This document shows, piece after piece, positions 5,808 through 7,066 of a DNA stretch of 7,066 bases. Under the pieces are notes generated by a model. That model ran no database searches, was not told where the DNA came from, and saw only the letters and a list, made by a program, of their open reading frames with translations. The stretch is from contig DYLI01000084.1 of the NCBI GenBank assembly GCA_020722165.1, positions 1 through 7,066 of the forward strand, read 5' to 3'. Source of the DNA: Halothiobacillus neapolitanus (lineage in GTDB: Bacteria; Pseudomonadota; Gammaproteobacteria; Halothiobacillales; Halothiobacillaceae). The stretch's first letter is position 1. Every line of letters begins with the position of its first letter. Both the position numbers and the translations under genes were made by a program.

Positions 5808-7066
5808 ATGCAGCTTAACCGAGGCCAACGGCTCGCGCTCAGCACACTGACCCCGGCACTCAGCCTGCGGGTTGAAGTTGCACTGTATGGCGTGCAGGTC
5901 GATGTCGCCTGCTTTGGGCTGGATGCGCAAAGCCACTTGGCCGACGAGCGCTACATGATCTTCTACAACCAAGCCACTAGTCCCTGTGCGGGCGTGGCAC
6001 TCTCAAACCCTGCCGGAAGTTCGTCCGTCGGGTTTGACCTTATTCTTGATCGCCTGCCCACCAGCATCGACCGTCTGGTTTTCACCGCTGCCATCGAAGG
6101 TGCGGGAACCATGCGTCAACTGCAACGCGGGCAGGTTTTTTTACGCGCCAATGGCATTGATCTAGCCAGCTTCAGCCTCAACGGAAGCGACTTCGACCAA
6201 GAGCGCGCCGTGATGCTGTTCGAGCTTTACCGCAAAGACGGTACATGGCGCATTTCCGCCACCGGGCAAGGTTTTAACGGCGGGCTGGCGGCCTTGGTGA
6301 AGCATTTTGGCGGCGAAGTGGCCGAAGCAGCGCCTAGCCCTGCCTCCCCGGCGCAGCCGCCCGTACCCGCGCAAAACAAAAATGATGCGGCACGGGTTTC
6401 ACTCGAAAAGCGCGTGGGAAAAGAAGCGCCGCACTTGGTCAGCTTGGTCAAAAAAGTCGGCGTTTCGCTCGACAAGGCAGGCTTGGGGCAACACCGTGCG
6501 CGTGTCGCGCTTTGCCTCGATATTTCCGGCTCGATGCACAAACTCTACTCCAGCGGCAAAATCGAAAAATTTGCTGAACGCATTCTTGCACTGGCGGCAC
6601 GTTTTGATGACGACGGCGAGCTGGATGTGTTTCTGTTTGGCGAAAACGCGCATCAACCGCCGCCCATGCAGCTTGCCAGCTCGCAAGGCTACATTTCGCG
6701 CATCACCCGGCAGTATCCGCTGGAAGGCGGCACCGACTACGCCAAGGCGATGAGCATGATCCGTCGCCATTACTACCCCAAAAGCTCGGCCTCACAAAAA
6801 GTCCCGCAAAAAGACCGCATGCCGGTGTACGTCATGTTTTTGACCGACGGGCAAACCTCGAACGAACGCGAGGCCGAGCGGCAGATTGTTGAAGCCAGTT
6901 ACGAGCCGATTTTCTGGCAATTCATGGGCATAGGACAATCCAACAAATCCACCAAAAAAGGCTTTTGGCAACAACTCACCAGCACGGATTTTTCCTTTCT
7001 GGAAAAGCTCGACACCATGCAGAGCCGCTTTATCGACAACGCCAACTTCTTTTCGGTTGAAATGCC
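5808..7066 (+). CDS. TerF-like protein: TerD-like domain fused to a von Willebrand factor A domain (3' end off the window)
   Basis: The reading frame stays open from the ATG at 5808 to the right edge: 419 complete codons and no stop, so the gene is partial but probably nearly complete. Residues 1-170 are a diverged TerD-like domain (FGLDA 36-40, MIFYNQ 50-55, FELYRKDGTWRISATGQGF 138-156). A proline/alanine-rich linker covers about 171-190. Residues from about 195 form a vWA domain with a full metal-ion-dependent adhesion site: DISGS (238-242), T309-D310 in EGGTDY, and TDG (346-348, D347). The vWA part should bind a divalent metal and a protein ligand, probably in the cytoplasm because there is no signal peptide. 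The acidic GDGDDE-type segment of TerD is absent from the N-terminal domain. The start is preceded by a weak GGTG 8 bases upstream and lies 19 bases after terD. The architecture matches TerF of Ter clusters. Confidence 0.9.
   Translation, partial: MQLNRGQRLALSTLTPALSLRVEVALYGVQVDVACFGLDAQSHLADERYMIFYNQATSPCAGVALSNPAGSSSVGFDLILDRLPTSIDRLVFTAAIEGAGTMRQLQRGQVFLRANGIDLASFSLNGSDFDQERAVMLFELYRKDGTWRISATGQGFNGGLAALVKHFGGEVAEAAPSPASPAQPPVPAQNKNDAARVSLEKRVGKEAPHLVSLVKKVGVSLDKAGLGQHRARVALCLDISGSMHKLYSSGKIEKFAERILALAARFDDDGELDVFLFGENAHQPPPMQLASSQGYISRITRQYPLEGGTDYAKAMSMIRRHYYPKSSASQKVPQKDRMPVYVMFLTDGQTSNEREAERQIVEASYEPIFWQFMGIGQSNKSTKKGFWQQLTSTDFSFLEKLDTMQSRFIDNANFFSVEM

Noticed and set aside
6227..6541. 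Minus-strand open frame inside the TerF-like gene
   Set aside because: Antisense to the domain linker and the start of the vWA domain. There is no homology-like pattern, and the plus-strand frame has clear MIDAS motifs.

Overview
The window looks like ordinary, densely coded chromosome from a proteobacterium, most likely a betaproteobacterium. This rests on the resemblance of the UvrB, the subgroup 1-beta aspartate aminotransferase and the DUF2062 protein to that group and on the moderate-to-high GC content. No similarity search was possible, so genus-level placement is not offered.

Left part (1-1357, minus strand). The window opens inside the 5' part of a tRNA gene (probably tRNA-Arg). Seven bases away is a tRNA-Asn(GUU) gene whose anticodon arm and D arm are canonical but whose acceptor and T stems carry mismatches. 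Both are served by a very strong, consensus-like sigma-70 promoter with a GC-rich discriminator. Upstream on the same strand lies a class I (subgroup 1-beta) aspartate aminotransferase. A 58-base AT-rich region separates it from the divergent plus-strand genes.

Right part (1416-7066, plus strand). Five genes run in the same direction with short gaps: uvrB (nucleotide excision repair), a small DUF2062 inner-membrane protein, a DUF475/TerC-superfamily multipass membrane protein, a TerD-family calcium-binding stress protein, and a TerF-like protein that fuses a TerD-like domain to a von Willebrand factor A domain. TerF is cut by the right edge after 419 codons. A hairpin followed by T residues between the DUF475 gene and terD splits this run into at least two likely transcription units.

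Working picture: the right half is a compact Ter-type stress module (TerC-like membrane partner, TerD, TerF with an intact metal-dependent adhesion site) placed directly behind a DNA repair gene. Published comparative genomics links Ter proteins to metal sensing, membrane-associated complexes and DNA processing. The specific role here is inference. I did not find a wholly new system. The most unusual signals are the mosaic-looking tRNA-Asn, the small Ter module with its internal terminator, and the loss of the TerD-type acidic residues in the TerF N-terminal domain. There is no CRISPR array, insertion sequence or gene-free stretch longer than 300 bases.
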